64,000 bases of DNA from Pseudomonas quercus (GTDB lineage Bacteria > Pseudomonadota > Gammaproteobacteria > Pseudomonadales > Pseudomonadaceae). The position numbers and the translations under genes are program-made. This document shows, piece after piece, positions 54,184 through 64,000 of this stretch. The stretch spans positions 62,001 through 126,000 of the forward strand of contig NZ_JAAVJI010000001.1 of NCBI RefSeq assembly GCF_012033695.1. The letters run 5' to 3'. Every line of letters starts with the position of its first letter. The stretch's first letter is position 1. The notes beneath the pieces are model-generated. The model was given only the letters and a program-made list of their open reading frames with translations, searched no databases and had not been told where the DNA came from.

Positions 54184-55338
54184 ATGCAAAACCTCACTGT
54201 AGTAATCGCCGGCGCCGGCATGGGCGGGTTGTGTGCAGCTATTGCCCTGCGCCAGGCCGGGCATCAGGTGCACCTGTATGAACGCGCAACCACCCTGGCG
54301 CCGGTAGGCGCAGCCATTTCCATCTGGCCCAATGGCATGAAGGTGCTACACGCCTTGGGCGTGGGTGCGGCAGCCGAGGCGGTGGCTGGAGACATGCGGG
54401 CCATGAGCTATTTCAGCCATACCGGCGGCCTGCTGACCCGGTTCAGCCTGGCGCCGCTGTACCAGCAGGTGCAGCAGCGCGCCTGCCCCATTGCCAGGGC
54501 CGCCTTGCAGCAGCTGCTGCTGGAGGCCGTGGGTGAGGAGGCGGTTACCCTGGGCGTAGGGTGCGAAAGCTATACCGAAACCCCCGAGGGTGTTTGCGTG
54601 CAGTTGTCCAACGGCGAGGCCGTTACGGCCGACCTGTTGGTGGCTGCCAATGGCACGCATTCCACCTTACGCAGTGCCGTGGCGGGGGAGCCCATCGACC
54701 GGCAGTACTGTGGGTATGTGAACTGGAACGGCCGTATACGCATGGATGCGGCGCTGGGTGATCCCTACGAATGGGCGCAGTTCGTGGGTGAGCACAAGCG
54801 GGTCTCGCTCATGCCCATGGGCACTGACGAATTCTATTTCTTCTTCGACGTCCCTCTGCCTGCAGGTACGCCCAATGTGCGTGAGCAGTACCGCGCCGAG
54901 CTGCAAAAGCATTTCGAGGGGTGGGCCGCACCGGTGCAGCAGTTGATCGAACAGCTGGACCCCGCTGCCGTGGCACGGGTAGAAATCCACGACACCCGGC
55001 GCGTACCCCGCCTAGTGACGGGCCGAGTGACGTTGTTGGGCGACGCCGCCCACGCCATGACACCCAACATCGGCCAGGGCGGTTGCCAGGCCATGGAAGA
55101 CGCCTGGGTACTGGCACGCTGCCTTGAACGCGCCGATACACTCAACGCCGGCTTGAACGCCTATGAACACCAGCGCGCCGACCGCGTGGCCGGGCTGGTG
55201 CTCAAGGCGCGGGAACGTGCGGCAATCATTCACGGGGAAGACCCGGTCGCGACCCAGGCCTGGTATGAGGAACTGCCCGGCAGCGAACGCGATATTTTGG
55301 GTGGGCTGATCAAGACCGCCCAGGGAGGGCCACTGTAG
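54184..55338 (+). CDS. hpxO: FAD-dependent urate hydroxylase-like monooxygenase (HpxO)
   Basis: Class A flavoprotein monooxygenase, 384 residues, the same length as Klebsiella HpxO. Rossmann motif VVIAGAGMGGLCAAIALRQ, internal LLVAANGTHSTLR, and FAD motif LLGDAAHAMTPNIGQGGCQAMEDA. HpxO converts urate to 5-hydroxyisourate with NADH and O2. No other purine-degradation gene is nearby, so the substrate rests on family similarity alone and another aromatic substrate is possible. ATG 54184 gives the family length; the frame is open further upstream without similarity. Confidence 0.8.
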   Translation: MQNLTVVIAGAGMGGLCAAIALRQAGHQVHLYERATTLAPVGAAISIWPNGMKVLHALGVGAAAEAVAGDMRAMSYFSHTGGLLTRFSLAPLYQQVQQRACPIARAALQQLLLEAVGEEAVTLGVGCESYTETPEGVCVQLSNGEAVTADLLVAANGTHSTLRSAVAGEPIDRQYCGYVNWNGRIRMDAALGDPYEWAQFVGEHKRVSLMPMGTDEFYFFFDVPLPAGTPNVREQYRAELQKHFEGWAAPVQQLIEQLDPAAVARVEIHDTRRVPRLVTGRVTLLGDAAHAMTPNIGQGGCQAMEDAWVLARCLERADTLNAGLNAYEHQRADRVAGLVLKARERAAIIHGEDPVATQAWYEELPGSERDILGGLIKTAQGGPL

Positions 55339-55363
55339 GCACTCCCGGAGGGGCGCTTGGCAG

Positions 55364-56404
55364 TCAGGGGATCAGTTTGCGCGCGCGCATGCCTTCCAAG
55401 TGGGCGATAAGCGCGTCGTCGGAGCGCAGCACCATGTTCGAAAAACCGGCCTGGCGGGCCTTGGTGACGTCGAAGATAGCGTCGGTTTCCACATGGAAGA
55501 TAAAGTCGCCGAAAGCGCCCAGGGCGATTCGGTCGATGTCCGGTTCGGCCAGGCCTTCACGGGCCGCCAACTGTTGCCAGACCGGGCGCATGGCCTCGAT
55601 CCGCTGGGCCAGGGAAATGGGCTGCGGTTCGCCGACCTCTGCACCGAACCAGGCGGCCAGCTTTGGCCATACATGGCTCCAGCGGAACACATCGCCGTTG
55701 GTGATGTTATAGGCACCGTCTGCCTTGTTTTCCACGGCCCACAGGGCCGCCTCACCGATCAGCTCGGCCGAGGTCACATTCACCAGCGCGTTGCGATAGG
55801 CCCGCTCCGGGCCGGGAAACTGCATGGCGGTGCCGGTCTCCCGGCAGAGCGCCCCGTACAACCCGATCAGGTTGCCCAGGTTCATGGCCGAACCCAGCGA
55901 GTGCCCCACCACGATGTCCGGGCGCAGGGCGGTCCAAGGGATGCCTTCGGCTTCCAGGGAGCGGGCGAAATCTTCATGGCGGAAGTAGAGGTTGGGGGGG
56001 AAGTGGCGGCTGTCGTCCTCACGGGCGGGCGTCTTGTACACCCCCAGATGAGCGCCATACACCTTGCCGCCCTGCACGAAGGTGATGCGCTCCAGCTTCG
56101 CCCCGGCCGTACGCAGGGCGTTGACCAGGTGTTCGAACATGGCGGCGTTTTCATTGGCTTCGGTGGCCGGGTCCGGATCGGGCTTGAGCGCGCTGTAGAA
56201 CAGGTGCGTTACGCTGGCCAGGGCTTGGGTGTGACGGGCCAGGCTGGCCGGGTCTGCCAGGTCTGCTGGCAGGTGGGGTTGGGCACTGGGTGGCGTTGTA
56301 GAGCGGCTCACCGTGCTGGCTTGCCAGCCAGCCGCCACGAAGGCCTCCAGTACAGCGTGGCCGATCACGCCACTGGCGCCGGCAATGAGTATGTGGTTGG
56401 TCAT
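55364..56404 (-). CDS. PRISE-type SDR (progesterone 5-beta-reductase/iridoid-synthase-like)
   Basis: 346-residue extended short-chain dehydrogenase. N-terminal NAD(P) motif ILIAGASGVIG; VQGGKVYGAHLG matches the GxKxYG signature of the PRISE enone-reductase group rather than the usual YxxxK; LRPDIVVGHSLG and AYNITNGDVFRWSHVWPKLA follow. Bacterial members reduce activated C=C bonds of enones, but physiological substrates are mostly unknown. ATG 56404 is chosen because the upstream extension lacks family sequence. It is convergent with the hpxO-like gene. Confidence 0.78.
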   Translation of the reverse strand: MTNHILIAGASGVIGHAVLEAFVAAGWQASTVSRSTTPPSAQPHLPADLADPASLARHTQALASVTHLFYSALKPDPDPATEANENAAMFEHLVNALRTAGAKLERITFVQGGKVYGAHLGVYKTPAREDDSRHFPPNLYFRHEDFARSLEAEGIPWTALRPDIVVGHSLGSAMNLGNLIGLYGALCRETGTAMQFPGPERAYRNALVNVTSAELIGEAALWAVENKADGAYNITNGDVFRWSHVWPKLAAWFGAEVGEPQPISLAQRIEAMRPVWQQLAAREGLAEPDIDRIALGAFGDFIFHVETDAIFDVTKARQAGFSNMVLRSDDALIAHLEGMRARKLIP

Positions 56405-56537
56405 GGGGATACTCCGTCTGCGCGGTAAACGCGCACTGCCGTGAAGGGCCGTGCGTCTGTAACAGCGTGGACAGACGAGGGCTGGGTAAATTCGATCCCT
56501 TTCAAGCATCACGTTTTTTTGACAAACCACGCTTTAC

Positions 56538-56660
56538 CCTTCGCTTCGCTTTGGGGAGTAGCCTGCACCTGGCGTGAGCGCCTGGTGCGTTCGTATCAAC
56601 ATTCTCGGCAGTCGCCGTGGTACGAACACCGTTTTGGTTGGCGAGACCAACGACCTGTCG
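56538..56660 (+). ncRNA. yybP-ykoY manganese riboswitch
   Basis: The leader before mntP carries the hallmarks of this Mn2+-sensing RNA: TTTGGGGAGTAGCC (56550-56563), then TCAACATTCTC after a hairpin (CACCTGGCGTGAGCGCCTGGTG), and a closing segment GGCGAGACCA near 56640. The E. coli mntP leader has the same GGGGAGTAGCC...TCAACATT order. It should switch on the manganese exporter when Mn2+ is high. Exact ends are approximate. Confidence 0.85.
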
Positions 56661-56717
56661 TGGCCAGTCGGGCCTGCGGTGAGTCGTTGTCTTCGTTGCC
56701 CGGCCGGAGCGGTTGCG

Positions 56718-57284
56718 TTGAATCCCATTTCCCTGTTTTTTCTAGCCATGGCCATGTCCACCGATGCCTTTGCGGCCGCTGTCGCCAAAGGCTCGGCGCT
56801 GCATAAGCCGCGGTTCTCCCAGGCGTTGCGTACGGGCGTGATCTTCGGCGCCATCGAAGCGATCACGCCGCTCATCGGCTGGCTGCTTGGGCGTGCCGCT
56901 TCCAGTTTTGTGGAAAGCTGGGACCACTGGATCGCTTTCACGCTGCTGCTGCTGCTGGGCGCCCACATGATCTACAACGGGCTGCAGGCGGACCACGAGG
57001 AAGAAGAAAAAGCCTCGCACCATTCCTTCTTCATGCTGGCAACCACGGCGGTAGCCACCAGTATCGATGCACTGGCGGTGGGTGTAGGGCTGGCGTTCAT
57101 CAATGTGAATATTCTGGTAGCCGCGGCGGCCATCGGCGTGGCAACCACTGTGATGGTCACTGCTGGCACCCTGTTGGGCCGGGTGCTGGGCACTCTGGCC
57201 GGGCGCCGTGCAGAAATGGCGGGTGGGGTGGTGCTGATCTTGATTGGCGCCACTATTCTGTACGAACACTTGTCTGCGGCATAA
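56718..57284 (+). CDS. mntP: Manganese efflux pump MntP
   Basis: 188-residue inner-membrane Mn2+ exporter with six helices in two repeats. Conserved acidic motifs [15 protein letters not shown] in helix 1 and [15 protein letters not shown] in helix 4. The protein begins [13 protein letters not shown] as in relatives, which sets the start at TTG 56718; the frame reads further upstream, but that part is the riboswitch. The TTG start may keep basal translation low. Confidence 0.93.
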   Translation: MNPISLFFLAMAMSTDAFAAAVAKGSALHKPRFSQALRTGVIFGAIEAITPLIGWLLGRAASSFVESWDHWIAFTLLLLLGAHMIYNGLQADHEEEEKASHHSFFMLATTAVATSIDALAVGVGLAFINVNILVAAAAIGVATTVMVTAGTLLGRVLGTLAGRRAEMAGGVVLILIGATILYEHLSAA

Positions 57285-57441
57285 CGTCAGGCGGCTCAAG
57301 CGCAACGGCAGTGGCGAAAGCCTCCAATATCCCGTAAAAAGCCAAGGCGGGTGGCGTGGCTTCGGGCGCTGCGCGGCTACTTGGGCCCACGTTCATAGGC
57401 CGTTTCGTTCCTCCTGCATACCTGATTAGGCCGACCTGGTG

Positions 57442-59538
57442 ATGTCTCATACGTTCTTATCTGGCGGCGGCGATATGGCTGCCCTGATCGAAGCCAAGGA
57501 CTGGGCGGCTACCCCGTTGGGCCCGATCGATCACTGGCCACAAAGCCTGCGCACTGCCGTCAGCCTGTGCCTGGCCGCCGATGCCCCCATCAACATCACC
57601 TGGGGGGATGAAAATACCCAGCTTTACAACGACCGCTATGGTGCACTGTGTGGCGAGCTACACCCGCAGGCACTTGGCCAGGGGTATCAGGTCACCTGGG
57701 CCAGTACCTGGGAGGCCACACGTGAGCTCTTTGCCAGGGCCAAGGCAGGGCAGGCTGTACGCCGGGAACAGCAACACGCAGATGTTGGCCGCGTAGCGCA
57801 AATGGAACACGCCTGCTTTACCGTCTCCACGTCACCCATCCGGGATGAAAGCGGGGGCGTTGGCGGCCTGTTTCACTTGGCTACCGACACTACCGCTACC
57901 ACGCTCGCCGGTGCAGCTCAACACGAGTGGCTGGCCACGCTGCGTGACAGTGAAACCCGACTGCGCCTGGCCGTAGAGGCCGGCCAGATAGGTGAGTGGG
58001 AGCTGGACGTGCTTACCAATACCTCGGTACGTGCCCTGCAGCACGATCAGATTTTCGGCCACCCCGAGCCTGTGGCGGAATGGGGGTTCCCAACCTTCCT
58101 GGCCCATGTGCTGCCCGAAGACCGCGATGCTGTCGAAGCGGCTTACCGGCAGGCGGCTGAAGAGGGCACGGGCTGGAACTTCGAATGCCGCATTCAGCGC
58201 GCGAACGACCAGGCTGTGCGCTGGATACGAGCCCGCAGCACCTCTCAGGTGAATGCCATGGGCCAAGTGGTGAAAATGTTCGGGCTGGTGCAGGACATCA
58301 CGGATCAAAAACTGCTCGAAATTGGCATGGCCGAACTGAACAGTACGCTGGAGCAGCGTATTTGCGAGGCGGTGGAAGAGCGCGCCAAGGCGGAAGACCA
58401 GCTTCGCCAGGCCCAGAAACTAGAGGCATTGGGCCAGCTTACGGGCGGCGTTGCCCATGACTTCAACAACCTGCTGACCGTAGTGCGCTCCTCGGTGGAC
58501 CTGCTCAAGCGCCCGAACCTCCCTGAGGAGCGGCGAAGCCGCTACATGTCTGCTATCTCCGACACGGTGAACCGCGCCACCCGCATCACCTCCCAGCTGT
58601 TAGCCTTTTCTCGACGGCAAAGCCTGAAGCCCGAAACGTTCGACGTCTCGCAAAGCGTGCGCAACATTGTTGAAATGATCGAAACCCTTACGGGGTCGGG
58701 TATCTGGACCACGCTGGCCCTCAGTGTGCCGGCCTGTTTCGCCCATGCCGACACGGCTCAGTTCGATGCAGCGCTCATCAACCTGGCCGTGAATGCCCGT
58801 GACGCCATGAACGGCAAGGGTCAGTTGAGCCTGTCTGTGCAGGTGGTGGCGGCTATACCAGAGACGGGTAGCCAGCCGGCCGTGGAAGGCGCTTTCGTGG
58901 CCATTTCCATGAAAGACACTGGCAGCGGTATCGCCCCCGACCATGTGGACCGTATTTTCGAGCCGTTCTTCACCACCAAAAGCGTTGGGCAGGGGACTGG
59001 CCTGGGCTTGAGCCAAGTGTTCGGTTTTGCCAAGCAGTCTGGGGGCGATGTACGGGTGTTTAACACGCCGGGCGCAGGCGCCGAATTCGTGCTCTACCTC
59101 CCTCAGGCCTTGGCATGCCCCGCCATTGCCCAAGGCCCAGTGAATGATCACCCCGCCAGCCCCGGTCGCCCCTTGCGGGTGCTGGTGGTCGAAGACAACG
59201 TGGACGTGGGCACCTTTGCAACCCAGGCATTGCTGGAGCTGGGCCACAAAACCACATGGGCCGGCCACGCAGAGCAGGCACTGACTGAGTTGCGTGAGCA
59301 CCCTCAGGCTTTTGACGTGGTGTTCTCCGATGTGATGATGCCGGGCATGGACGGTATCACGCTGGGCCGGGAGATACGCCGCCTGTACCCTGGGCTGCCC
59401 GTGGTGCTGACCAGCGGCTATAGCCAAGTGATTGCCCAGGAGGGCACCCACGGTTTCGAGTTGCTGGACAAACCCTATTCGGTAGAGCGATTACTGGAGG
59501 TATTGCAGGCAGCGGCACGGGCCCCGGCTACGACCTGA
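57442..59538 (+). CDS. Hybrid sensor histidine kinase (two PAS, HisKA, HATPase, receiver)
   Basis: About 698 residues and no membrane segment. N-terminal PAS-like domain with [20 protein letters not shown]; second PAS about 165-290 ([17 protein letters not shown]... [14 protein letters not shown]); short coiled coil; H-box [20 protein letters not shown] with phospho-His near 338; N-box [11 protein letters not shown]1 DTGSGI; G2 [19 protein letters not shown]-terminal receiver (VLVVEDN, phospho-Asp in [13 protein letters not shown] near 631). Likely a cytosolic sensor of a small molecule or light; no partner regulator is adjacent. ATG 57442 is chosen over GTG 57439. Confidence 0.9.
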   Translation: MSHTFLSGGGDMAALIEAKDWAATPLGPIDHWPQSLRTAVSLCLAADAPINITWGDENTQLYNDRYGALCGELHPQALGQGYQVTWASTWEATRELFARAKAGQAVRREQQHADVGRVAQMEHACFTVSTSPIRDESGGVGGLFHLATDTTATTLAGAAQHEWLATLRDSETRLRLAVEAGQIGEWELDVLTNTSVRALQHDQIFGHPEPVAEWGFPTFLAHVLPEDRDAVEAAYRQAAEEGTGWNFECRIQRANDQAVRWIRARSTSQVNAMGQVVKMFGLVQDITDQKLLEIGMAELNSTLEQRICEAVEERAKAEDQLRQAQKLEALGQLTGGVAHDFNNLLTVVRSSVDLLKRPNLPEERRSRYMSAISDTVNRATRITSQLLAFSRRQSLKPETFDVSQSVRNIVEMIETLTGSGIWTTLALSVPACFAHADTAQFDAALINLAVNARDAMNGKGQLSLSVQVVAAIPETGSQPAVEGAFVAISMKDTGSGIAPDHVDRIFEPFFTTKSVGQGTGLGLSQVFGFAKQSGGDVRVFNTPGAGAEFVLYLPQALACPAIAQGPVNDHPASPGRPLRVLVVEDNVDVGTFATQALLELGHKTTWAGHAEQALTELREHPQAFDVVFSDVMMPGMDGITLGREIRRLYPGLPVVLTSGYSQVIAQEGTHGFELLDKPYSVERLLEVLQAAARAPATT

Positions 59539-59617
59539 CGGCACAACGCCTGCGCCGCCTCGACTGCGCCTCAACCCTTCAATGGCCGCGGCGGCATTTG
59601 ACAGTTTCGGTCACGAC

Positions 59618-59635
59618 GTTTACGTTAACGTAAAC
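59618..59635. promoter_or_regulatory. LiuR operator upstream of liuR
   Basis: GTTTACGTTAACGTAAAC is a perfect 18-bp palindrome starting 14 bases after a TTGACA (59598-59603), which fits MerR-family control within the promoter spacer and -10 region. LiuR is known to autoregulate the liu genes. Confidence 0.8.
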
Positions 59636-59653
59636 CTTGAGGCATTCACTGCT

Positions 59654-60037
59654 GTGAACCAGACCTACACCATTTCCGACTTGGCGCGCGCCCTGGACGT
59701 CACCCCGCGTACCATCCGTTTCTACGAAGAGCAGGGCATGCTGGCGCCAGAACGTCGCGGCCAGGAGCGCATCTTTTATCCGCGGGACCTGGTCACGCTC
59801 AAGCTGATCCTGCGTGGCAAGCGCCTTGGTTTCTCCCTGGCCGAATGCAAGGAGTTGATCGACCTCTACGACCCGGCAGGCAACCGCAAGCAGTTGGCCC
59901 GGTTCCTGGAGAAAATCGAAGAGCGCCGTCACCAGCTTCGGCAGCAGATGCTTGATATCGAGCAGATGAACCTGGAACTGGACACTGCCGAAGACCGCTG
60001 CCGCGCTGCCCTTGAACAGGTGGCCGACGCTTCCTGA
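59654..60037 (+). CDS. liuR: MerR-family regulator LiuR
   Basis: 127-residue MerR-type regulator: TYTISDLARALDVTPRTIRFYEEQGML helix-turn-helix, FYPRDLVTLKLILRGKRLGFSLAECKELIDLY, then a dimerisation coiled coil rich in Glu/Arg. No metal-binding cysteines, as expected for LiuR. The start is GTG 59654; the frame is open further upstream but contains the palindromic operator. It controls leucine/isovalerate catabolism genes that follow. Confidence 0.9.
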   Translation: MNQTYTISDLARALDVTPRTIRFYEEQGMLAPERRGQERIFYPRDLVTLKLILRGKRLGFSLAECKELIDLYDPAGNRKQLARFLEKIEERRHQLRQQMLDIEQMNLELDTAEDRCRAALEQVADAS

Positions 60038-60109
60038 CGCTTCGCCACGCTCAAGCAAGAGCTGCTCATACAACAGACGCTCATACAACAATGACAAGAG
60101 TGCACAGTG

Positions 60110-61291
60110 ATGACCCCGACCCTCGGCTTGAATTTTTTTCTTGGTGAAGACATCGACATGCTCCGCGATTCGGTCGCGGGGTTTGTGGCCAAGGAGGTTG
60201 CACCCCTGGCCCAGGAGGCCGACCGCACCGACCAGTTCCCCATGCCGCTATGGCGCAGGTTCGGCGACATGGGCCTGTTGGGGCTCACCGTGCCAGAAGC
60301 TTATGGCGGTGCCGGCATGGGCTACCTGGCCCACATGGTGGCCATGGAAGAAGTCTCCCGTGGCGCAGGGGGCATTGGCCTGTCTTATGGCGCGCATTCC
60401 AACTTGTGCGTGAACCAGATCAACCGCAACGGCACCCACGAACAGAAGCAGCGCTTTTTGCCACCGTTGATTTCGGGTGAGCACATAGGCGCCCTCGCCA
60501 TGAGCGAGCCCAACGCAGGGTCGGACGTGGTATCCATGCGCCTGAAGGCCGAGCGGGTAGGGGACGGCTATCGCCTCAACGGCACCAAGATGTGGATCAC
60601 CAACGGCCCGGACTGCAACGTGTTGGTGGTCTATGCCAAGACAGACCCAGGGGCCGGGGCCAAAGGCATCACGGCGTTCATTCTCGAGACCGACACCCCT
60701 GGTTTCTCCGTAGCGCAGAAGCTGGACAAGCTAGGCATGCGCGGCTCGCACACCGGCGAACTGGTGTTCGATAACGTGCACGTGCCCCTGGAAAATGTGT
60801 TGGGTGAGGTCAACCAGGGCACGAAGGTGCTCATGAGCGGCCTGGATTACGAGCGTGCTGTGCTGTCAGGCGGGCCCTTGGGCCTGATGCAGGCCGCCAT
60901 GGACGCCGTGGTGCCTTACCTGCATGACCGCAAGCAATTCGGGCAAAGCATCGGCGAGTTCCAGCTGATCCAGGGCAAGGTGGCGGACATGTACACCACC
61001 CAGCAAGCCTGCCGGGCCTACCTCTATGCGGTAGGCCGGCAACTGGACGCACTGGGCGAAGGCCACGCGCGCCAGGTACGCAAGGACTGCGCCGGCGTGA
61101 TTCTCTATGCAGCGGAAAAGGCCACCTGGCTGGCCGGAGAGGCCATCCAGATCCTGGGGGGTAATGGCTACATCAATGAGTTCTCTGTAGGGCGGATCTG
61201 GCGTGACGCCAAGCTCTACGAGATCGGCGCGGGCACCAGCGAAATCCGGCGCATGCTGATCGGGCGTGAGCTGTTCAACGAAACCCGTTAA
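60110..61291 (+). CDS. liuA: Isovaleryl-CoA dehydrogenase
   Basis: FAD acyl-CoA dehydrogenase oxidising isovaleryl-CoA to 3-methylcrotonyl-CoA in leucine breakdown; about 393 residues. [46 protein letters not shown] signature [43 protein letters not shown] and [15 protein letters not shown] near the end. First enzyme of the liuABCD order that follows. ATG 60110 is preferred to GTG 60107. Confidence 0.94.
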   Translation: MTPTLGLNFFLGEDIDMLRDSVAGFVAKEVAPLAQEADRTDQFPMPLWRRFGDMGLLGLTVPEAYGGAGMGYLAHMVAMEEVSRGAGGIGLSYGAHSNLCVNQINRNGTHEQKQRFLPPLISGEHIGALAMSEPNAGSDVVSMRLKAERVGDGYRLNGTKMWITNGPDCNVLVVYAKTDPGAGAKGITAFILETDTPGFSVAQKLDKLGMRGSHTGELVFDNVHVPLENVLGEVNQGTKVLMSGLDYERAVLSGGPLGLMQAAMDAVVPYLHDRKQFGQSIGEFQLIQGKVADMYTTQQACRAYLYAVGRQLDALGEGHARQVRKDCAGVILYAAEKATWLAGEAIQILGGNGYINEFSVGRIWRDAKLYEIGAGTSEIRRMLIGRELFNETR

Positions 61292-61313
61292 GCCCCTGGC
61301 AAAGGAGTGGCAG

Positions 61314-62921
<1,608 letters not shown>

Positions 62922-62949
62922 CCCGCGCCGCTTGCCAAGAGGCTTTGCC

Positions 62950-63762
62950 ATGAAACGCTTTTCTACCCTTGAACTGCTCATTGATGACGGCGGCGCGGCC
63001 ACCCTGTGGCTCAACCGGCCGGCGGTCAATAACGCCTTCAACGCCCAGATGATCGACGAACTGCATGACGCGCTGGCCCAGGTGGAAACCGATAGCCAGG
63101 TGCGCCTGCTGGTGCTGCGCGGCCGTGGCCGACACTTCAGTGCAGGCGCCGACCTGCAGTGGATGCACGCCAGTGCCCAGTTGGGCCTGGAGGCCAACCT
63201 GGCCGAGGCCCGGCGGCTCAGTGACCTGATGCACCGGCTGTACACCTTGCCTTGTCCTACCCTCGCGGTGGTACAGGGTGCGGCGTTTGCCGGTGCGCTT
63301 GGGCTGGTCAGCTGCTGCGACATGGCCATCGCCGCAGAGGATGCACGCTTCAGCCTGTCCGAAGTGCGCCTGGGCCTGGCCCCTGCGGTCATCAGCCCCT
63401 ATGTGGTTCAGGCATTGGGCAGCCGAGCCACGCGACGCTACACCCTCACGGGCGACCTGTTCACGGCAACCGAGGGGTTGGCTCTAGGTTTGTTGGCTGA
63501 AGTCTGCGCGCCTGCAGCATTGGATGACTACGCGGCACGCTGGGTAGGCAACCTGCTGCGCAACGGGCCGCAAGCTATGCGGGCCAGCAAGGCGTTACTG
63601 CTGGAAGTGGGCGAGGGCGGCCTTAGCGAGCCGCTGCGCCGTCGCACCGAAGAGGTGATTGCTCAGCTGCGTACCAGCTCCGAAGGCCAGGAGGGTATTG
63701 GCGCCTTTCTGGAAAAACGTGCGCCCGCCTGGCAGCCCGCCTGGCAGGAGGTGCAGCCATGA
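62950..63762 (+). CDS. liuC: Methylglutaconyl-CoA hydratase
   Basis: Crotonase-fold hydratase of 270 residues that converts 3-methylglutaconyl-CoA to HMG-CoA. Oxyanion-hole segments FSAGADLQWM and VQGAAFAGALGLVSCCDMAIA, followed by SLSEVRLGLAPAVISPYV. It sits between liuB and liuD and overlaps liuD by 4 bases (ATGA). Confidence 0.92.
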   Translation: MKRFSTLELLIDDGGAATLWLNRPAVNNAFNAQMIDELHDALAQVETDSQVRLLVLRGRGRHFSAGADLQWMHASAQLGLEANLAEARRLSDLMHRLYTLPCPTLAVVQGAAFAGALGLVSCCDMAIAAEDARFSLSEVRLGLAPAVISPYVVQALGSRATRRYTLTGDLFTATEGLALGLLAEVCAPAALDDYAARWVGNLLRNGPQAMRASKALLLEVGEGGLSEPLRRRTEEVIAQLRTSSEGQEGIGAFLEKRAPAWQPAWQEVQP

Positions 63763-64000
63763 GTACGTTTGACACCCTATTGATCGCCAACCGTGGCGAA
63801 ATCGCCTGTCGCATCCTGCGCACGGCCAAGGCCATGGGCTTTCGTTGTGTAGCGGTGTACAGCGACGTAGACCGCAATGCGCGCCATGTGCTCGAAGCCG
63901 ATCAGGCGATTGCCTTGGGCGGCGAAACACCGGGAGAGAGCTACCTGGCCATGGATAAGGTTCTGGCTGCCGTAGAGGCCAGCGGTGCCCAGGCCGTGCA
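63759..64000 (+). CDS. liuD: 3-methylcrotonyl-CoA carboxylase, biotin subunit (3'-truncated)
   Basis: The first 80 codons are visible before the right edge. The N-terminus TLLIANRGEIACRILRTAKAMGFRCVAVYSD is the hallmark start of biotin carboxylase domains. Order liuR-liuA-liuB-liuC and the ATGA overlap identify it as liuD. The remaining biotin carboxylase and biotin-carrier domains lie outside the window. Confidence 0.93.
   Translation, partial: MSTFDTLLIANRGEIACRILRTAKAMGFRCVAVYSDVDRNARHVLEADQAIALGGETPGESYLAMDKVLAAVEASGAQAV

Noticed and set aside
56574..56717. N-terminal extension of MntP
   Set aside because: The bases form the manganese riboswitch; MntP homologues begin MNPISL, matching TTG 56718.

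Overview
The window reads as Pseudomonas chromosome, most likely the P. putida group. It is GC-rich and carries Pseudomonas-style REP/RAYT repeats, a PvdS-like iron-starvation sigma factor, a Gcd-type PQQ glucose dehydrogenase, and the liuR-liuA-liuB-liuC-liuD leucine/isovalerate cluster. The species call is inference from gene content; there is no rRNA or other marker gene. No tRNA or rRNA genes were seen.

Bases 1-36.8 kb hold a peptide-siderophore locus. Three NRPS genes (the first cut by the window edge) encode A domains whose ten-residue codes I read by hand alignment to PheA. NRPS1 reads Asp (with epimerase) then Gly. NRPS2 reads Thr then a basic or Orn-like residue (with epimerase). NRPS3 reads Asp (with epimerase) then Gly, followed by a thioesterase. 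Condensation-domain types fit the order NRPS1-NRPS2-NRPS3, giving ...D-Asp-Gly-Thr-D-(Orn-like)-D-Asp-Gly. Downstream lie an ornithine N5-hydroxylase, an IucB/PvdY-type N-acyltransferase, a type II thioesterase, a SyrP-like Asp beta-hydroxylase and an MbtH protein. One acyl-hydroxamate plus two beta-hydroxy-Asp residues would make a hexadentate ferric chelator. Between NRPS1 and NRPS2 are uptake genes: TonB receptor, ABC ATPase, fused double permease, FhuF-type 2Fe-2S reductase and a binding lipoprotein. They are followed by a frameshifted REP-associated transposase and an eight-unit, about 110-bp REP array. A PvdS-like ECF sigma gene with a Fur-box-like palindrome closes the locus.

37.0-39.7 kb holds gcd and a four-copy 57-bp hairpin repeat. 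39.7-45.6 kb is a predicted four-carbon sugar-acid catabolic locus. A DeoR-family regulator, a GntP permease and an unusual SAF-domain (DXR-like/DRL-type) dehydrogenase lie on the minus strand; OtnK kinase and OtnC decarboxylase lie divergently on the plus strand. 46.2-51.3 kb is a 2-deoxyribose regulon (deoK, deoP, deoX, deoR, deoC). It carries three 16-bp palindromes resembling the E. coli DeoR operator, one before deoK and two in the deoR/deoC gap.

51.4-59.5 kb is housekeeping or accessory: a YajD-type HNH protein, DUF1289, a sorbosone-dehydrogenase-like lipoprotein with a DUF2231 membrane protein, an HpxO-type flavin monooxygenase, a PRISE-type SDR, mntP behind a yybP-ykoY manganese riboswitch, and a hybrid histidine kinase. 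59.6-64.0 kb is the liu cluster, with a perfect 18-bp palindrome before liuR; liuD runs off the right edge.
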